NCBI GenBank assembly: GCA_033816765.1
Contig: CM066288.1
Coordinates: 930,001 to 994,000 of the forward strand
Reading direction: 5' to 3'
Origin: Nothopassalora personata
Lineage: Eukaryota > Ascomycota > Dothideomycetes > Mycosphaerellales > Mycosphaerellaceae
Length of the DNA: 64,000 bases
Part shown: in pieces, positions 62,119 through 64,000 of the stretch
How positions within the stretch are numbered: position 1 is the stretch's first letter
Layout: every line of letters starts with the position of its first letter
Translations under genes and position numbers: made by a program
The notes under the pieces: generated by a model
What the model was told of the DNA's origin: nothing
The model's database searches: none
Seen by the model: the letters and a program-made list of their open reading frames with translations, nothing else

Positions 62119-63803
62119 CTAATATCGAGGGGGAGGAGGTGGACCGCCTCCGTACTGCTGCTGACCAGGGTAAGCTCCAGGTTGCTGACCGGGTGGTGGG
62201 GGTGGGCGTCCATATTGGCCTTGACCTTGTTGCTGACCATATTGTGGCTGTCCGCCGTACTGGCCTGGTGGTGGCGGTTGGCCATGTCCACCTTGCTGAC
62301 CGTAGGGAGCTTGGCCTGGTGGTGGGCCTCCATAACCTTGTGGCGGTGGTTGGCCGTACTGACCTGGAGGTGGTGGTCCTCCGTAGCCCCCTGGCGCACC
62401 ACCGCCTGGAGCCATGTGTGTCTTCTCGTCCTTAGTGTCGTAGCTTGGATCGATCGCGCCGAGGATGAGCTTTATCATCCAGAGGTCAGGAGTCAAGTCG
62501 ACTGGTGGCTGGGCTCTCGCCATCTCCGCAGATTCGTTCTCGTAGTTGGACGTGCAGTCAACCATGCGGCCGACCATTGGATCATTGTCGAGCTTAGCGA
62601 GGAACTCGGTGGCCTTCTGGTCATTGCCAACTTGGGCAAACTGGAATGCAACGGCGCCGGTGCCATAGCGGGAGCGCTGAGCAGCCTGGACAGCATACTG
62701 AACTGTCTCGACCAAAGTGTTCTGGTTCTCGCCAGCTGGCTGACCGTCCGTGATACTAAGGATCAGAAGGGGCTTGCGCATTTGGCCGTTGAGCTTCTGA
62801 ATCAGGATTGGGTCGATGACCTTCTTGCGCAACTCGGTGCCGAATGGAGTGAGACCCTTGTAACGCTTGCGCGACAGGATCTGCTCAACCTGCTGTTCGC
62901 TGCGGATGCCAGATACCTCGTTTGGTGGGAGGTCCTCGTTCATGAAGCGCAAGTCGATACCGTCATCATCGAACAGAGTGGCAGCGAAGACAGCTCGTTG
63001 CAAGATAAGCTGCAGGTCCTTGATACGCTCTCCGTTTTCCTCGAAAGACATCGATCCACTGTCGTCAACGTAGATGACCACATCGTACAGTGCCAGTCGC
63101 ACGATATCGTTTGCAATCTCTTTCTGAATGCGCCACGCCTGACAAAGACGATCGACTGACTGCGCAGCACGAGCTGCGATCTGAGGCAGCATCTGTGCGC
63201 CTGGTGTGCCTGGTCCGTAGAACGCCTGCAACTGCTTCTCTTGAACGGCGCGCTCGAGCTCGCGCTGGTAGCCCTGAACGTCGGCCGGGCCGCTCATACC
63301 TCCCTGAGGTGGGGCGCCGTACTGCTGTTGACCCGGAGGTGGTTGCTGTCCGTAGCCAGGAGCGCCGCCCAGTGGAGGCGCGCCATATTGGCCTTGCGGT
63401 GGTGGAGGTCCGCCCTACAGAGGATCACTTGTCAGCTGTGCACATGCATTGTTTGCGCAATGTCATAGATGTCACGAACGTAGCCGCCGTAGCCACCTTG
63501 CTGCTGTTGCTGCTGGTAGGGCTGGGATGGATAAGGCGCAGGACTGTATGGCTGTTGCGGTTGGCCGTATGGCGATGGTTGACCCGGATATGAGCTAGCC
63601 CCTCCCTGTGGTCGCGGTGGCGGTGGAGGAGGTCGCTGATATCCTTGACCAGGCGCCGGCGAGCCGTAGCCTGGTTGACCGTAGCCTTGTTGTTGCGGCG
63701 GATATCCTTGTTGTTGTTGATATGCGCCGCCTGGCTGAAGAGGTGCTGGAATAGCCGAGGGCGGACCTTGGCCTCCGGCAGCGAGTCGAGATGCGAGAGG
63801 CAT
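62119..63803 (-). CDS. von Willebrand factor A domain protein with Gln/Pro/Gly/Tyr-rich flanks
   Basis: Exons 63480-63803 and 62119-63414 on the minus strand, joined in phase 0 by a 65-nt intron (GTTCGT donor, AGCTGAC branch, CTGTAG acceptor), give 539 residues from the ATG at 63803 (MPLASRLAAGGQ). Residues 1-150 are low complexity (PPQQQGYGQPGYGSPAP; YQQQQQQGGYGGY). The vWA domain starts at about residue 217 with YDVVIYVDDSGSMSFEENG, carrying the DxSxS metal-site motif, and includes LTPFGTELRK and LLILSITDGQPAGE. The last 110 residues are PPPGQYGQ-type repeats. This is a soluble intracellular vWA protein common in filamentous fungi; its partner is unknown. The 5' end is uncertain: an upstream Gln-rich mini-exon (63908-63955) could splice to 63734 in frame and extend the gene beyond the window. 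Confidence 0.85.
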
Positions 63804-63907
63804 GCAGGGTGTTTCTTGTGTGTGTGTCGGGATGGTGCAGAATGCAAAGGCGACAAAAGTGTCGCGAGTGTAGGAGGGTAGAATGAAAGAGAGGTGCAAC
63901 GACTCAC

Positions 63908-63955
63908 CTGCTGCTGTCCACCCGGATAAGCTTGGTACTGCTGTTTTTGACCGGG
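63908..63955 (-). other. Possible upstream 48-nt mini-exon of the vWA gene
   Basis: Bounded by an acceptor-like GCACAG and a canonical donor GTGAGT, this segment reads PGQKQQYQAYPGGQQQ, the same composition as the vWA protein's N-terminus. Joining it to an acceptor at 63735-63736 (CTCTTCAG) continues in frame as PGGAYQQQQGYPPQQ. If real, the gene begins to the right of the window. Confidence 0.45.
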
Positions 63956-64000
63956 CTGTGCAATGATGATGAGCAAAGCTTTCTTGACTGCGTCACATGC

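Noticed and set aside
62104..63159. 351-codon plus-strand open frame opposite the vWA gene
   Set aside because: It mirrors the vWA coding frame, caused by the codon bias of the Gln/Gly/Pro-rich protein. The vWA motifs decide the strand.

Overview
This window is nuclear DNA of a filamentous ascomycete (Pezizomycotina), most likely a Dothideomycete close to the Mycosphaerella/Cercospora group. The evidence is short GT-AG introns (about 48-200 nt) with CTRAC-type branch sites, a GH55 beta-1,3-glucanase, a Zn2Cys6 regulator, fungal-only families (DUF3176, FMP27/BLTP2, Caf16) and RIP-like stop codons in dead genes. The species-level placement is inference. I saw no rRNA, tRNA, CRISPR array or prokaryote-type operon.

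Layout. 1-3.5 kb: a wrecked DUF3176 gene, then a 288-bp MITE with a perfect 8-bp target-site duplication (TSD). 3.5-8.1 kb: a six-exon secreted GH55 enzyme converging on a four-exon SDR oxidoreductase. 9-23 kb: a housekeeping block of transportin (Kap104), thiamine pyrophosphokinase head-to-head with Mia40, cullin-1 and the P5A ATPase Spf1. 23-31 kb: a 5'-truncated LINE tail with an 18-bp TSD, an unrecognised small gene, a Zn2Cys6 factor, a 2EXR/F-box-like protein and a four-exon PAP2-family membrane protein. 32.5-42 kb: a homeodomain factor with a long upstream region, the DNA polymerase delta catalytic subunit, and CSN5. 42-43 kb: a 569-bp hAT-like MITE with an exact 8-bp TSD. 43.3-52.2 kb: an intronless 2949-codon FMP27/BLTP2 lipid-transfer protein. 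52.5-53.7 kb: a dead acyl-CoA thioesterase. 54-57 kb: the tRNA isopentenyltransferase Mod5 head-to-head with the ABC ATPase Caf16. 57-64 kb: a Gly/Gln/Tyr-rich glycine-zipper protein, an AT-rich gap with a third MITE, a single-pass membrane protein and a vWA protein with prion-like flanks.

The genes do not form one pathway. They are mostly conserved single-copy eukaryotic genes; cullin-1 (neddylated) and CSN5 (deneddylase) belong to the same ubiquitin-ligase cycle but lie 23 kb apart. The unusual content lies between the genes: four small transposon relics with readable ends, two RIP-like pseudogenes, and introns in one GH55 gene that look related to each other, as expected for introner-like elements. 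Exon boundaries were worked out by hand from splice signals and reading-frame continuity. Where a frame closes exactly across a junction I treat the model as strong.
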